Below, in pieces: positions 1 to 8,528 of a stretch of 32,765 bases of DNA. Numbering within the stretch: position 1 is the stretch's first letter; each line of letters starts with the position of its first letter. The notes beneath the pieces are model-generated. The model saw only the letters and a list, made by a program, of their open reading frames with translations. It was not told the origin of the DNA and did not search any database. The DNA comes from Nitrospirota bacterium (GTDB lineage: Bacteria; Nitrospirota; Thermodesulfovibrionia; UBA6902), in NCBI GenBank assembly GCA_016213945.1, contig JACQZF010000018.1, positions 1-32,765 of the forward strand, in the 5' to 3' direction. Made by a program: the position numbers and the translations under genes.

Positions 1-1
1 C

Positions 2-838
2 ATTGACAACGACATCCCTCTTCCTGGCGGTGTTTGCACCTTTGGCTATCAGACAGCCCGCCATCGCGGGGTAAACATTGTTGACAACATCATACAGGAT
101 GCAAAGTCAACAGGGAGGTGGTATTTCATCACCACGATGGGGAGATACGCTGGACATCTCGCGCTTGGAATAGGCAAGGCAGCCGGCGCAACAGCAACAC
201 TTATTGCCGAGGAATTTGAAGACAAGGTCTCATTTAAAAAAATTGCCGACACCCTTACCGGCTCAATAATAAAACGCCTGGCAATGAACAGGGACTACGG
301 CGTCGCAATACTCGCTGAAGGGATAGCTGACAAGTTTGATCATGACGAGCTCGAAAAACACGAACATCTTGAAAAAGATGAGACCGGCCGGGTAAGGCTC
401 TCCGAGATCCAGCTTGGAAGGATCCTGAAAAATTTTGTCAAAAAGACCCTCGATTCCATGGGAATAAATATAACCATCGTAGACAAGACAGTCGGTTACG
501 AATTAAGGGCTTCCGCCCCTATACCGTTTGATATTGAGTACACAAGAGACCTCGGTTACGGGGTGATACGTTATCTTCTCAAAGGCGGCACAGGCGCAAT
601 GATAGTATTTGATGAAGGACGGCTGAGGCCGATCCCGTTTGTCGAACTGATGGATTACAATACCGGCAAGGTCAAGATGCGGCCTGTTGATTTGACTTCC
701 GAAACTTATAAGGTCGGAAGAGAGTATATGATACGCCTTGAGAAAGAGGATTTCTCAGGCGAAAAACTCGCCTGCCTCGCAAAGACCGCAAACATGAAGC
801 CGGAGGAGTTTAAGCAGAGATTTGGTTATGTAGTATAG
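2..838 (+). CDS. pfkA: 6-phosphofructokinase, 3' part (5' end outside window)
   Basis: This is the C-terminal ~278 residues of a phosphofructokinase, which phosphorylates fructose 6-phosphate in glycolysis. The frame is open from base 2 and begins with IDNDIPLP, the core of the family's TIDND catalytic motif. It continues through GGVCTFGYQTA and MGRYAGHLAL, the conserved sugar-phosphate binding region, so the ATG at 137 is internal and not the start. The residue just before TIDND, which helps separate ATP-dependent from pyrophosphate-dependent enzymes, lies outside the window. The phosphate donor therefore cannot be decided, although the MGRYAGHLAL/GAT style resembles the PPi/ATP mixed-substrate group. 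The gene ends with TAG at 836-838 and is followed by about 150 bp of AT-rich spacer with no feature I can name. Confidence 0.9.
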   Translation: MDNDIPLPGGVCTFGYQTARHRGVNIVDNIIQDAKSTGRWYFITTMGRYAGHLALGIGKAAGATATLIAEEFEDKVSFKKIADTLTGSIIKRLAMNRDYGVAILAEGIADKFDHDELEKHEHLEKDETGRVRLSEIQLGRILKNFVKKTLDSMGINITIVDKTVGYELRASAPIPFDIEYTRDLGYGVIRYLLKGGTGAMIVFDEGRLRPIPFVELMDYNTGKVKMRPVDLTSETYKVGREYMIRLEKEDFSGEKLACLAKTANMKPEEFKQRFGYVV

Positions 839-988
839 AGAAGAATGTAATCCACCCCTTGACTCTACCTGCTAATTCTTTTCACAAATTCATTTTCATC
901 AGTAACTAACCATAATAGCAATTCGGAATTTTTAACTCAGCAGCAGCTTTCAAATATAAAAATATCCTAAACAGTTTCAAAAAAGAAA

Positions 989-1633
989 TTAGAAAACCGG
1001 CAGGGCAAGCCTCCTGTTCAGGTACTTGAGATGCTTTTTCAGGAAGGTAAGTTCGGCTATGGTATCCACGTCATACCAGAAAGGAAGAAGGGACAACTTA
1101 ATGTTCAGCGGCCCTATGTTATCGAGGGTTTGATTCAGGACCCTGGATGAGTCCCATTGAATATTAATAAATATCTCCGGGATGATCTTTCCCTTTGCGC
1201 CTATCAGATACAAACCGCCGTCGCAGCAGGGGCCAAGCACAAAGTCGTTTTTCTCCAGGGACGCAAACGCCTTCCTTATATAATTCATCGGTATTGTAGG
1301 GCTGTCGCTGCCGATCAGTACGATCTCCGAATATCCCTTCTTGAAATGGTCCTTGAAGGCGTTGACGATCCTTGCTCCGAGGTCCGGGCCGCGCTGGCTG
1401 AAGCTTTTCATTTTATATTTTTTCATAAGCTCAATAAAGAAATCGTGGTCCACTGACGGGGCGCAGCCCAAAAGCCTGTCTGTCCCTTTTAACCGCGCGC
1501 ACTGAGAAACTATCTCTGACACAAACGTCCTGTAGACTTCAACTGTCTTTTCTGCGCCGAGATCGGCCTGCAATCTTGTTTTCACGGTGCCGGGAACAGG
1601 GGCTTTGACAAAAGTGATGAGGGCTCGTTTCAT
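989..1633 (-). CDS. DUF2064 / TIGR04282-type glycosyltransferase
   Basis: This is a GT-A-like nucleotidyl/glycosyltransferase of about 214 residues of the DUF2064 (TIGR04282) family. Some members sit in arsenosugar gene clusters, but nothing here supports that specific role. The N-terminus ALITFVKAPVPGTVKTRL is the family's nucleotide-binding signature. LIGSDSPTIP carries the acidic DSP motif, and LGPCCDGGLYLIG and FWYDVDT match later family blocks. A longer frame opens at 1675, but I chose the ATG at 1631-1633 because the family signature starts there and because it lies 4 nt past the PilZ stop instead of overlapping it by 38 nt. It is the last gene of a minus-strand set with PHP and PilZ genes. 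The true sugar donor and acceptor are unknown. Confidence 0.82.
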   Translation of the reverse strand: MKRALITFVKAPVPGTVKTRLQADLGAEKTVEVYRTFVSEIVSQCARLKGTDRLLGCAPSVDHDFFIELMKKYKMKSFSQRGPDLGARIVNAFKDHFKKGYSEIVLIGSDSPTIPMNYIRKAFASLEKNDFVLGPCCDGGLYLIGAKGKIIPEIFINIQWDSSRVLNQTLDNIGPLNIKLSLLPFWYDVDTIAELTFLKKHLKYLNRRLALPVF

Positions 1634-1637
1634 GGGG

Positions 1638-2030
1638 CTAAGCGATTTCCAGTCCCGGATATCTTTCCAGCTCACCCAGCAGCTTGTCGGGGTCAGGCGA
1701 ATTGTAGACCATCAGGTTTTTAAACTGCTGATATCCGCTCATGTCGATGCTGATAAACTTTACCCCTACGCCTGACTTATCGGTGCGCACTACCTGACAG
1801 CGGAGGTTGATAATACTTTGAGGCGGCTCGGACCTAAGGATGAGCTTTATATCGCAGGCTTCGCCGAGAGGGATATTGGATGAGTTTGCGCAGAATATAT
1901 AAATTCCGCTGAAGCTGATATTTTTCGATTTCCCCTGATAAATGCCTTTACTCGTTTGCAGTTCCACGTTAATGCTGATAGAGGTCCTTGTATTCTTTCT
2001 TCTCTCTTTAGGATTGTCCTGCATATTCAT
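1638..2030 (-). CDS. PilZ-domain protein (predicted c-di-GMP receptor)
   Basis: This is a small single-domain protein of about 130 residues. The PilZ c-di-GMP binding signature is visible: ERRKNTR (the RxxxR motif) close to the N-terminus, and NISFSG (the D/NxSxxG motif) about 25 residues later, followed by a beta-rich remainder ending in GVGVKFISID. It probably binds cyclic di-GMP and acts on a partner, since it has no output domain of its own. The frame opens at 2063, but I prefer the ATG at 2030 (or 2024), close to the RRK motif; no strong ribosome binding site settles this. It lies between the PHP gene and the glycosyltransferase gene (4 nt spacing), consistent with one transcript. Two GGDEF proteins elsewhere in the window could supply the ligand. 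Confidence 0.85.
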   Translation of the reverse strand: MNMQDNPKERRKNTRTSISINVELQTSKGIYQGKSKNISFSGIYIFCANSSNIPLGEACDIKLILRSEPPQSIINLRCQVVRTDKSGVGVKFISIDMSGYQQFKNLMVYNSPDPDKLLGELERYPGLEIA

Positions 2031-2081
2031 CACTTGTATAAGGCAATGTTTTATATTACACAAATATAACGGATTTTTCCC

Positions 2082-2711
2082 TTAAAATACCCACGCCCTG
2101 CTCACCTTCCGTATATCCACGCCATGGTAATTGCCTGCCTTCAGCATGTCAAGGAGATTTTCGTACGTCACATCATCGTCAAATTCCGTAAAACACGCGC
2201 CTGCCTCTTTTGGCTCATGCGCGTCGGAGCCTCCTGTGTACGGGAGCTTCAATCTCTTTGCGGCCTCTATGGCCTTCATGTTCTGTGAATGATGGCTGTA
2301 TCCGTTACATCCTTCAAGTGCGGTGATCCCTTTGACCTGTTCAATTTTATCTCCGAGACTGTTACTGCCTCGGAAGGGATGCGACGGGATCACAACGCCG
2401 CCGTTTTCACTTACGACTTTTATCACCTCTTCAATTGAGGCGTGTTTGAGAGATAGTTTATCCGTATTCACCCCAAAGACAAGACAGTGCCCTTCTCCCG
2501 AGGAAAATTCAACGCCCCTGAGAATTGTGATCTTATCTTTATATTTCTCCCTCAGTTTCTCCGCGTGCTCCGATGCTTCATAAGAGTAATGCTCAGTAAA
2601 CGCAATCCCCTGAAGGTTTATTTCAATGGCGTGCAGGACCGTATCCTCAGGTTCAGAATAATTGTCACCGCTGAACTTTGAATGCACGTGAAGGTCGATT
2701 TTGAATTTCAT
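2082..2711 (-). CDS. PHP-domain metal-dependent phosphoesterase
   Basis: This is a PHP (polymerase and histidinol phosphatase) family hydrolase of about 209 residues. The metal-binding signature IDLHVHSKFSGD is at the N-terminus, followed by GIAFTEHYS, LRGVEFSS, VVIPSHPFRG and GGSDAHEP, which together give the HxH, E, H and DxH ligands of the family. The frame extends to 2732, but the ATG at 2709-2711 places the metal motif directly at the start, as is usual. Relatives hydrolyse phosphoester substrates such as nucleotides; the substrate here is not evident. It is first of three minus-strand genes with PilZ and the DUF2064 glycosyltransferase, about 50 nt ahead of the PilZ start. Confidence 0.88.
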   Translation of the reverse strand: MKFKIDLHVHSKFSGDNYSEPEDTVLHAIEINLQGIAFTEHYSYEASEHAEKLREKYKDKITILRGVEFSSGEGHCLVFGVNTDKLSLKHASIEEVIKVVSENGGVVIPSHPFRGSNSLGDKIEQVKGITALEGCNGYSHHSQNMKAIEAAKRLKLPYTGGSDAHEPKEAGACFTEFDDDVTYENLLDMLKAGNYHGVDIRKVSRAWVF

Positions 2712-2825
2712 ACTCCTATGATACACTTTCATTGCCGCTTCGTGTCAAAGAGGTTGTTAAGGATTGGCGTGAGATTTCCGATAAGATTCGTAGAAATTAA
2801 CTCACGGTAAGTAAAAGGAGAAATT

Positions 2826-3233
2826 ATGCCGCTAATGACATGGACAAATGATTTAAGTGTTAATATCAACTCCATAGATACGGAGCACAAGAAACTGATC
2901 GCTCTTATTAATGCACTCAACGATGCAATGAGTGCCGGCAAGGGAAAAGAGATCGTGGGCAAGGTACTGAACGACCTCTTGGATTATACAAAGACCCACT
3001 TCGCGCACGAAGAGAAGCTCATGGCAGAACACTCATATCCGGGATATCTGCCCCACAAGAAAGCGCATGACGAATTGACCCAGCAGGTAATAGATTTCGA
3101 CCGGGACCTTAAAGCAGGTAAGCTGGTTGTCACGGTTCTGATAATGAACTTTCTCAAAGACTGGCTTACTACGCACATCAAGGGCACGGACCAGAAATAC
3201 AGTCCATTCATGGTCCGCAGCGGGGTTTCATAA
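2826..3233 (+). CDS. Bacteriohemerythrin (di-iron O2-binding protein)
   Basis: This is a single-domain hemerythrin of 135 residues, a four-helix cytoplasmic protein that binds O2 at a non-heme di-iron site. All seven expected ligands are present: H21, H58, E62, H77, H81, H117 and D122 (motifs DTEH, HxxxE, HxxxH and HxxxxD). The N-terminal WTNDLSVNINSIDTEHKKL is typical. The start is well supported by an AAAAGGAG ribosome binding site 5 to 8 nt upstream. It stands alone, divergent from the PHP gene and convergent with the YihY gene. In anaerobes and microaerophiles such proteins store, deliver or scavenge oxygen; which applies here is not visible. Confidence 0.95.
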   Translation: MPLMTWTNDLSVNINSIDTEHKKLIALINALNDAMSAGKGKEIVGKVLNDLLDYTKTHFAHEEKLMAEHSYPGYLPHKKAHDELTQQVIDFDRDLKAGKLVVTVLIMNFLKDWLTTHIKGTDQKYSPFMVRSGVS

Positions 3234-3249
3234 TAATAAGTTTTAAAAT

Positions 3250-4584
3250 CTATTTGGCAGACAGCACAACATCTTTTAACGTTTTGTTCCCAAGCGCAGA
3301 TTCACAGGCCTCATCGAGACTTTTTATAACACTGTCAACTTCCCGCGAGGGAGCAAGCCGCAGTTCAACAGACGCGGTTTCATGCCCGGCAAATCTGACG
3401 GTATTGAAAATTTCCTTCAGTGTTATTGTTTCAATATCCTTTGCAGGCACATATGCAGGTGGGTTGTCGGCTGTTTCAAGGAGCAAGGCATTTTTCCTCA
3501 GCAAAATAATTACATCCTGTATTGAATCAATAGGCAGGTCAATCTTCTTCACAAGCGAGTCTATGTCCCAGGGTTGTTTGTTGTGGTAATAATGATAGCC
3601 GGCAAAGTACATGATTAAAAAGGCAAGCCTTTCCCTGAGCCTGTTGCTGAGGCTAAGGACGCCCTTTTGTGCAGAGAGAAGCTGTGGATACTGATGATAA
3701 AAGGAAACTTGCGCACCTGCAAGGAGTACAAGCCAGCTAAAATATAACCATATCAGGAACATGATGAGTATGGCAAATCCGGAATATATTACCGTGTAGT
3801 GAGCTGACGAGACGACAAAAGTTGTAAAGCCCCATCCGGCTGTCTGCCACAGCACACCTGAGAATACTCCTCCAAACAGGGCGGATCTGAATTTCACCCT
3901 TGTATTTGGGATGAAAAAATAGAGATAGGTAAAGACCCCGCATATAATAATGTAGGGCATGAACTTTGCGGCATAATAGAAAAACGTTCCGAAGGGCTCG
4001 ATGGCTACGATGCTTTTCACAATAGTGTTGCTTGCGAAAGAGGCTGTAATTCCGGCAGCCGAGAACATCAGGACCGGGCCGATAAGGAGCACACTTATAT
4101 AATTACTGAACCGCTGTTTCCAGCTCCTTGTCTTTTTTATCTTCCAGATGTAGTTGAAATCTTTCTCAATCTTCTGCACTACCGTTACTACGTTATAAAC
4201 CAGTATTGAAAGTCCGAGAGAGCCGAGCACCCCGGCCCTCATATTGTCTATGAAGCCGATAATCTTAGATGTTATTTCTTCTCCCTTGCTTCCGAGGGGC
4301 GCAAGGAATTCCTCCAGATACGGGGCAATCACCTGGTTATGAATGCCGAAGGCCTTCAGCACTGAGAAACTTATTGCGAGAAGGGGAACTATCGAGAGGA
4401 GCGTTGTGTAGACAAGGCTCATGGCCCTTAAAGTGAGCTGTCCCTCTGCAATCTCATTGAAGGCCACGCTCAGAAGCCGCAAGAATTTTACTGTAATAGA
4501 TTTGAACTTTCCAAGAGAGCCGGTATCTATTTCCCACACTTCCCTCGAAAAAAAATCAGCCAATTTTTTCCTGACGTCAAGCAT
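3250..4584 (-). CDS. YihY/BrkB-family inner membrane protein
   Basis: This is a polytopic membrane protein of 444 residues from the YihY/BrkB (UPF0761) family, often misnamed ribonuclease BN. The core shows about six hydrophobic segments, with family-like blocks MSLVYTTLLSIVPLLAISFS, GSLGLSILVYNVVTVVQKIE and FLIWLYFSWLVLLAGAQVSF. About 150 residues after the last membrane segment form a soluble tail resembling a winged-helix-like domain, seen in longer members. The molecular function is unsettled. No clear Shine-Dalgarno precedes the ATG at 4584. The gene is monocistronic and divergent from the DUF3786 gene. Confidence 0.88.
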   Translation of the reverse strand: MLDVRKKLADFFSREVWEIDTGSLGKFKSITVKFLRLLSVAFNEIAEGQLTLRAMSLVYTTLLSIVPLLAISFSVLKAFGIHNQVIAPYLEEFLAPLGSKGEEITSKIIGFIDNMRAGVLGSLGLSILVYNVVTVVQKIEKDFNYIWKIKKTRSWKQRFSNYISVLLIGPVLMFSAAGITASFASNTIVKSIVAIEPFGTFFYYAAKFMPYIIICGVFTYLYFFIPNTRVKFRSALFGGVFSGVLWQTAGWGFTTFVVSSAHYTVIYSGFAILIMFLIWLYFSWLVLLAGAQVSFYHQYPQLLSAQKGVLSLSNRLRERLAFLIMYFAGYHYYHNKQPWDIDSLVKKIDLPIDSIQDVIILLRKNALLLETADNPPAYVPAKDIETITLKEIFNTVRFAGHETASVELRLAPSREVDSVIKSLDEACESALGNKTLKDVVLSAK

Positions 4585-4719
4585 CGTTATATTTACAATT
4601 CTATCACAGAAGGGATAGAGGAATGTTACGCTTATCTTCAGCCATTAAATAGCGATCAGAGCGACTTTTAAAGCACCGGGCCGGATGGGCGAACACTGCC
4701 TTTATGGTATATTAAAACT

Positions 4720-5469
4720 ATGAACCCGCTTGATGTTTACAAAAAGCTTCCCCGTAAAAATTGCGGCAAGTGTTCCGCAGGAACATGCATGGCTTTTGCC
4801 GTGCAATTCCTGAGGAGGCTGAGTTCTTCCTCTGAATGTGCGGAGCTTAATGGGCAGGGCAGGAGTGAGATTGATGCGATGCTGCTTGATCCCGGTGACT
4901 GGAAGGAGAGACGGCTTCATGAATTGTTTAACGAGATTTCAAAAATTAATTTTACTGAAATTGCAAATGGCCTCGGCGCAGAAATTGAAACTGACGCCAT
5001 GAAAATACGTTACATTGGGAAGGAAATCGTAGTTAGTCCATCGGGCTTTAATGAAGATTTGAACATCATGGACAAGCTTCTTGTACTTATGTACATAAAA
5101 ACTTCGGGCAGCGCGGCCCTTACAGGCAAGTGGGCCGCATTCAGGGAATTGAAAGACGGATTGATCAGGTCGGAAAGTTTTCACGAGGCATGTGAAGTCT
5201 CTCTGGCAAGGATGTTCGGCAAAGATCCTGAACGCTTTCTTAATAAGCTTACCGGGTTAGGCGCGCAAAAGACATCCGGCTTTTCCGCAACACACAGCCT
5301 GGTGATATACACACTTCCCAAGGTCCCCTTTCTTGTGCTTCTCTGGGCAGGAGATGAAGAATTCGGGCCCGACTGCAAAATACTCTTTGATTCAACCGTC
5401 ATGGAATATATTGATGTTGAAGCGCTGCTCTATCTCGGCATGGCGCTGGTGCGGGCGATGAGCGGTTAA
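4720..5469 (+). CDS. DUF3786 protein with N-terminal Fe-S (CxxCxxxxC) domain
   Basis: This 249-residue soluble protein has two parts. The N-terminus holds LPRKNCGKCSAGTCMAFA with a further Cys about 16 residues later (C15, C18, C23, C40), the four-cysteine pattern of the 4Fe-4S domain found in corrinoid/Fe-S proteins of the Wood-Ljungdahl pathway. The remainder (about residues 60-249, with FNEDLNIMDKLLVLMYI and a closing FGPDCKILFDSTVMEYIDVEALLYLG) matches my recollection of DUF3786. A role in one-carbon or cobamide metabolism is suggested by the Fe-S domain only; no CODH/ACS genes lie nearby. No strong ribosome binding site is seen. Its TAA overlaps the TAA of the convergent peptidase gene (5466-5469). 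Confidence 0.8.
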   Translation: MNPLDVYKKLPRKNCGKCSAGTCMAFAVQFLRRLSSSSECAELNGQGRSEIDAMLLDPGDWKERRLHELFNEISKINFTEIANGLGAEIETDAMKIRYIGKEIVVSPSGFNEDLNIMDKLLVLMYIKTSGSAALTGKWAAFRELKDGLIRSESFHEACEVSLARMFGKDPERFLNKLTGLGAQKTSGFSATHSLVIYTLPKVPFLVLLWAGDEEFGPDCKILFDSTVMEYIDVEALLYLGMALVRAMSG

Positions 5470-8456
5470 AGCACCACGTCAAAGTCTATCTTCTGCTCTT
5501 CTTCTTTTTCTTTTCTCTGCACTTTGACTTTGACGGTTTCTCCGGTCTTTTTATAGAGAAGGTGGATTTTTATATCGCCAATGCTCTTCATAGATAGGCC
5601 GTCGATTGATATAATGATGTCCCCGGCCTTCAGCCCGGCTTTTTCGGAAACGCTCTTTTCGGGGAATCCCGTTATTTTCAGTATCCCGTTTTCTTCATCT
5701 ACAAACACCATCAGTTTTGGAGAGGTCACGCCTTCAACGGATTTCGGAAAGATGACATAGTCGGCAATGCCCTTTTCTACCTCCGCGTCTATCAGGACGA
5801 TTGAATAACCATATCCGTTTCTCCTGAAAGTCCTTTTCGGGATGCCTGAGCCGTATTCAAGGTGCCCCTTTCCCGCAAGCGCCACTATTTGATAGTCAGG
5901 TTTTTCCTTCAAAAACTCACTTATTGACTGCGACATTGTCTCATCCCACAGAAGCTGCGACATGTAAAAGAAGTCAAAGCTGGCATCTTTTTCATTCTCG
6001 TGCTGGCTGAAAATATACTGCAGTCTCTCCCTGTATTCGACGTCGGTCAGGTCCATCTCCTGTGGCAGCGTCTTTTTTTCTTCACTTGTAAGAGAGTCGA
6101 TCCCTTTCTTTGAGACCTTTTCAATGATCTCCCGCTCCATGTTCAATGCGATCACCGGCAACTTCTTCTCCCTCGCGAAATCCAGTATGGGCTTATAGAG
6201 GTTATAGTCAAAACCCCACCTTTTGAAATACTCGGACTGCCTCAGGAAATCAGCTTCCGTTATCTTACCCCCGATATAAGCGTCAAGCGTTTTCTGGAAG
6301 GGCCGCTGAAACATCTCCATGCCGATCGCGACTTTTTTGTTCTTCTCATATACGCCGGTTATGACGTCAAGCTGGACCGCGTGATGGGCAAACACGTCAT
6401 GCACCTCGCCGACGTAGATTATTTTTTTGTCAGCCACTCCGTTTACGACATCAGTAAATTTTTTTAAAGTTGAAAGGTCTACTACGGCAGCGTCATCTTT
6501 TAATTCCATTACGGTCCCCCTTTCAGCCTGAGCGATTTCTTTTTTAATGTTCCTTCCGTTTTCAAATGTCAGAAGGGAATATTTCCCGTAGTGGGATATC
6601 TTGCCGAACGCGGCATCCACTTCGCCCTTTGATCTTCCGTAAAATATCCCCACGACTTTTTGGGGGTTCAGCGGGTTCTCCTTCACAAGGACTGCGAACC
6701 CCTCCTTCACCGGGGGGAGTTTTCCAAAAAGCCTCCCGACCAGGGGATTGTCGGCTCCGAGTATCACTATTGAGCTGGACTTCAGGTCCTGCTCTTTTAT
6801 GTCATCGGGATTTTTCCTGGCTGCCTCCTGTTTTATAAAGCCCGCGATGACGCTTTTATAGATGTCTTCATTCTTAAGCGGCACAGCGATAACGGGCTTG
6901 TCTTCCCCGAGAAGCCGCGCTATTACAGGGGGAAATTCATCCCTGCCGATATCACGCGCAACATCGTAATCTTCATCAAAGACGATTTCCCCCGGCCTCT
7001 CTGGCAGGGCAAATTTAAAGCTGTTCTGTTTTTTATTGATCTCCAGTGATTTCTTAATGACGGAGCTCTTCAGGTAAATGTTTGCGGGCAGGGTGAACAT
7101 AAAAGCGTCCGTTTTCCGGTTTACATCAAAACTCAGCTCAAACGCGCTGCCCGCATGTGTTGACTGGATATTATTGATCTCAATCTCAGGCAGTCCCTTT
7201 TCATTGGTCCATTGCGCAAAGAACCAGTCAAGGCTGCTGCCGGAGGTTTTCTCGAATGCTTTCCTCAGGTCCTCCCATGAAGCGGCCCTGAAGCTGTTTT
7301 CTTTTATGAAATGTTTTAGAGAATTATAGAAGGCCTTCTCTCCCGTGATATTTTTAAGCATGTGGAAAACCATGGCAGTCTTGCCGTACCCAATGGCCTG
7401 TGACGGCTGGTCGCTTCTGCTGATGAAATTATTCAGCGGGAATTCCTTTTCAGCGCTTACGTAGCTTTTATAGTTTGTGAGGACCTGCTTCCTGTATTCC
7501 CATCCCCGGCCCTTTTGTTCTTCATAGAGGTGGTCGGCAAGATATGTGGTCAGGCCTTCCGCCCAGTTGCCCTTTTCATAATCAATGTACACGAGATTGC
7601 CAAACCACTGGTGCAGTATCTCGTGCCCTAATGAAGTCTCCACGATAAACGGCAGCCGCACTACCGCGCTTCCAAGCAGTGTGAAAGTGGGCATCGAATA
7701 GCCGGTGGGCAGGAAGTTTTCAACTATTGAAAACCTTTTGTAAGGGTATTCGCCGATGAGGCCTTCGTACAGCTTCAGATATTTCTTCGTGAATTCAATG
7801 TAGGTTTCCGCGAGCTTTAAATCCTCCGGGAAGAAATAAGCGCAGATCTCAACGTGCCTGTATTTGTCTTTTTTTACTTTAAATTTATTTGACGCCGTGA
7901 GATTAATGCTGTCCAGCGGATAGGGAAAACTAAAGTAGAATTCTACGGTATCGGCCTTCTCGATCTTTATTATCTCCTCAGCCTCTGATAAGGCCTCATA
8001 CCCTTTCGGGAGAATGACTTTCAGCTTGTAATAATTCAGTCCCTCTATTTCCGGGTACCACGCGCCGGTAAGTGACACCCCGCCTTCGGCGATAACACTA
8101 TGGGATGTCCCCACCGGCCCGTCATGAGAGGAGAGGGTATCTTTGAAAATCTTTTTGTAACTTATCTCCAGGGTCCCGTTTTCATCAGGGGTTATCTTAA
8201 CGGCCCTGTCGCTGTCATGAATATCAATCCGCCTGTCATCCAATTTTATGTAATTTATTTCAAGCGTCCCCTTGTTCAGTGTAATATCCTGGCCTGCTTT
8301 CGCGCTGATACGGGCAATCCCCGACAGTTGAGAATTGCGCACATCGATTGAAACGTCAAGTTTGTAGTCTGCTGCATCTGCTGCCGCAGGCGCGATGGCG
8401 GCAGATGAAACAAACAGCAGGGCCAGAAAGGCAATTATTGTTTTAAGTGTTCTCAT
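5466..8456 (-). CDS. Exported M1-type metallopeptidase / ChaN-like / PDZ fusion
   Basis: This protein has 996 residues in three modules after a Sec signal peptide (hydrophobic about residues 5-27, ending near APAAADA). Residues ~30-520 resemble a gluzincin M1 aminopeptidase, with HEILHQWFGN around residue 279 and WAEG supplying the third zinc ligand 17 residues after HExxH. The usual GAMEN substrate motif is replaced by GYSMPTF. Residues ~665-900 resemble ChaN (PF04187, heme-binding uptake lipoprotein fold), with YVGEVHDVFAHHAVQL, MEMFQRPFQ and ALAGKGHLEYG. Residues ~905-985 form a PDZ domain (SEKAGLKAGDIIISIDG). It probably acts in the periplasm or at the outer membrane. The combination suggests peptide or heme-protein processing, but that is inference. 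No strong ribosome binding site is seen. Confidence 0.85.
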   Translation of the reverse strand: MRTLKTIIAFLALLFVSSAAIAPAAADAADYKLDVSIDVRNSQLSGIARISAKAGQDITLNKGTLEINYIKLDDRRIDIHDSDRAVKITPDENGTLEISYKKIFKDTLSSHDGPVGTSHSVIAEGGVSLTGAWYPEIEGLNYYKLKVILPKGYEALSEAEEIIKIEKADTVEFYFSFPYPLDSINLTASNKFKVKKDKYRHVEICAYFFPEDLKLAETYIEFTKKYLKLYEGLIGEYPYKRFSIVENFLPTGYSMPTFTLLGSAVVRLPFIVETSLGHEILHQWFGNLVYIDYEKGNWAEGLTTYLADHLYEEQKGRGWEYRKQVLTNYKSYVSAEKEFPLNNFISRSDQPSQAIGYGKTAMVFHMLKNITGEKAFYNSLKHFIKENSFRAASWEDLRKAFEKTSGSSLDWFFAQWTNEKGLPEIEINNIQSTHAGSAFELSFDVNRKTDAFMFTLPANIYLKSSVIKKSLEINKKQNSFKFALPERPGEIVFDEDYDVARDIGRDEFPPVIARLLGEDKPVIAVPLKNEDIYKSVIAGFIKQEAARKNPDDIKEQDLKSSSIVILGADNPLVGRLFGKLPPVKEGFAVLVKENPLNPQKVVGIFYGRSKGEVDAAFGKISHYGKYSLLTFENGRNIKKEIAQAERGTVMELKDDAAVVDLSTLKKFTDVVNGVADKKIIYVGEVHDVFAHHAVQLDVITGVYEKNKKVAIGMEMFQRPFQKTLDAYIGGKITEADFLRQSEYFKRWGFDYNLYKPILDFAREKKLPVIALNMEREIIEKVSKKGIDSLTSEEKKTLPQEMDLTDVEYRERLQYIFSQHENEKDASFDFFYMSQLLWDETMSQSISEFLKEKPDYQIVALAGKGHLEYGSGIPKRTFRRNGYGYSIVLIDAEVEKGIADYVIFPKSVEGVTSPKLMVFVDEENGILKITGFPEKSVSEKAGLKAGDIIISIDGLSMKSIGDIKIHLLYKKTGETVKVKVQRKEKEEEQKIDFDVVL

Positions 8457-8528
8457 ATTGAATGATTTATCTTAGAGACCAGTATAACAAAACAGGGAGA
8501 GAAAGAAAAAAAGGAAAAGGCATTTTAG

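Noticed and set aside
137-838. Start of the phosphofructokinase gene at ATG 137
   Set aside because: The same frame is open to base 2 and encodes the conserved IDNDIPLP motif upstream, so the ATG is internal.
1157-1456. 99-codon plus-strand frame
   Set aside because: It is antisense to the DUF2064 glycosyltransferase, with no domain features or ribosome binding site.
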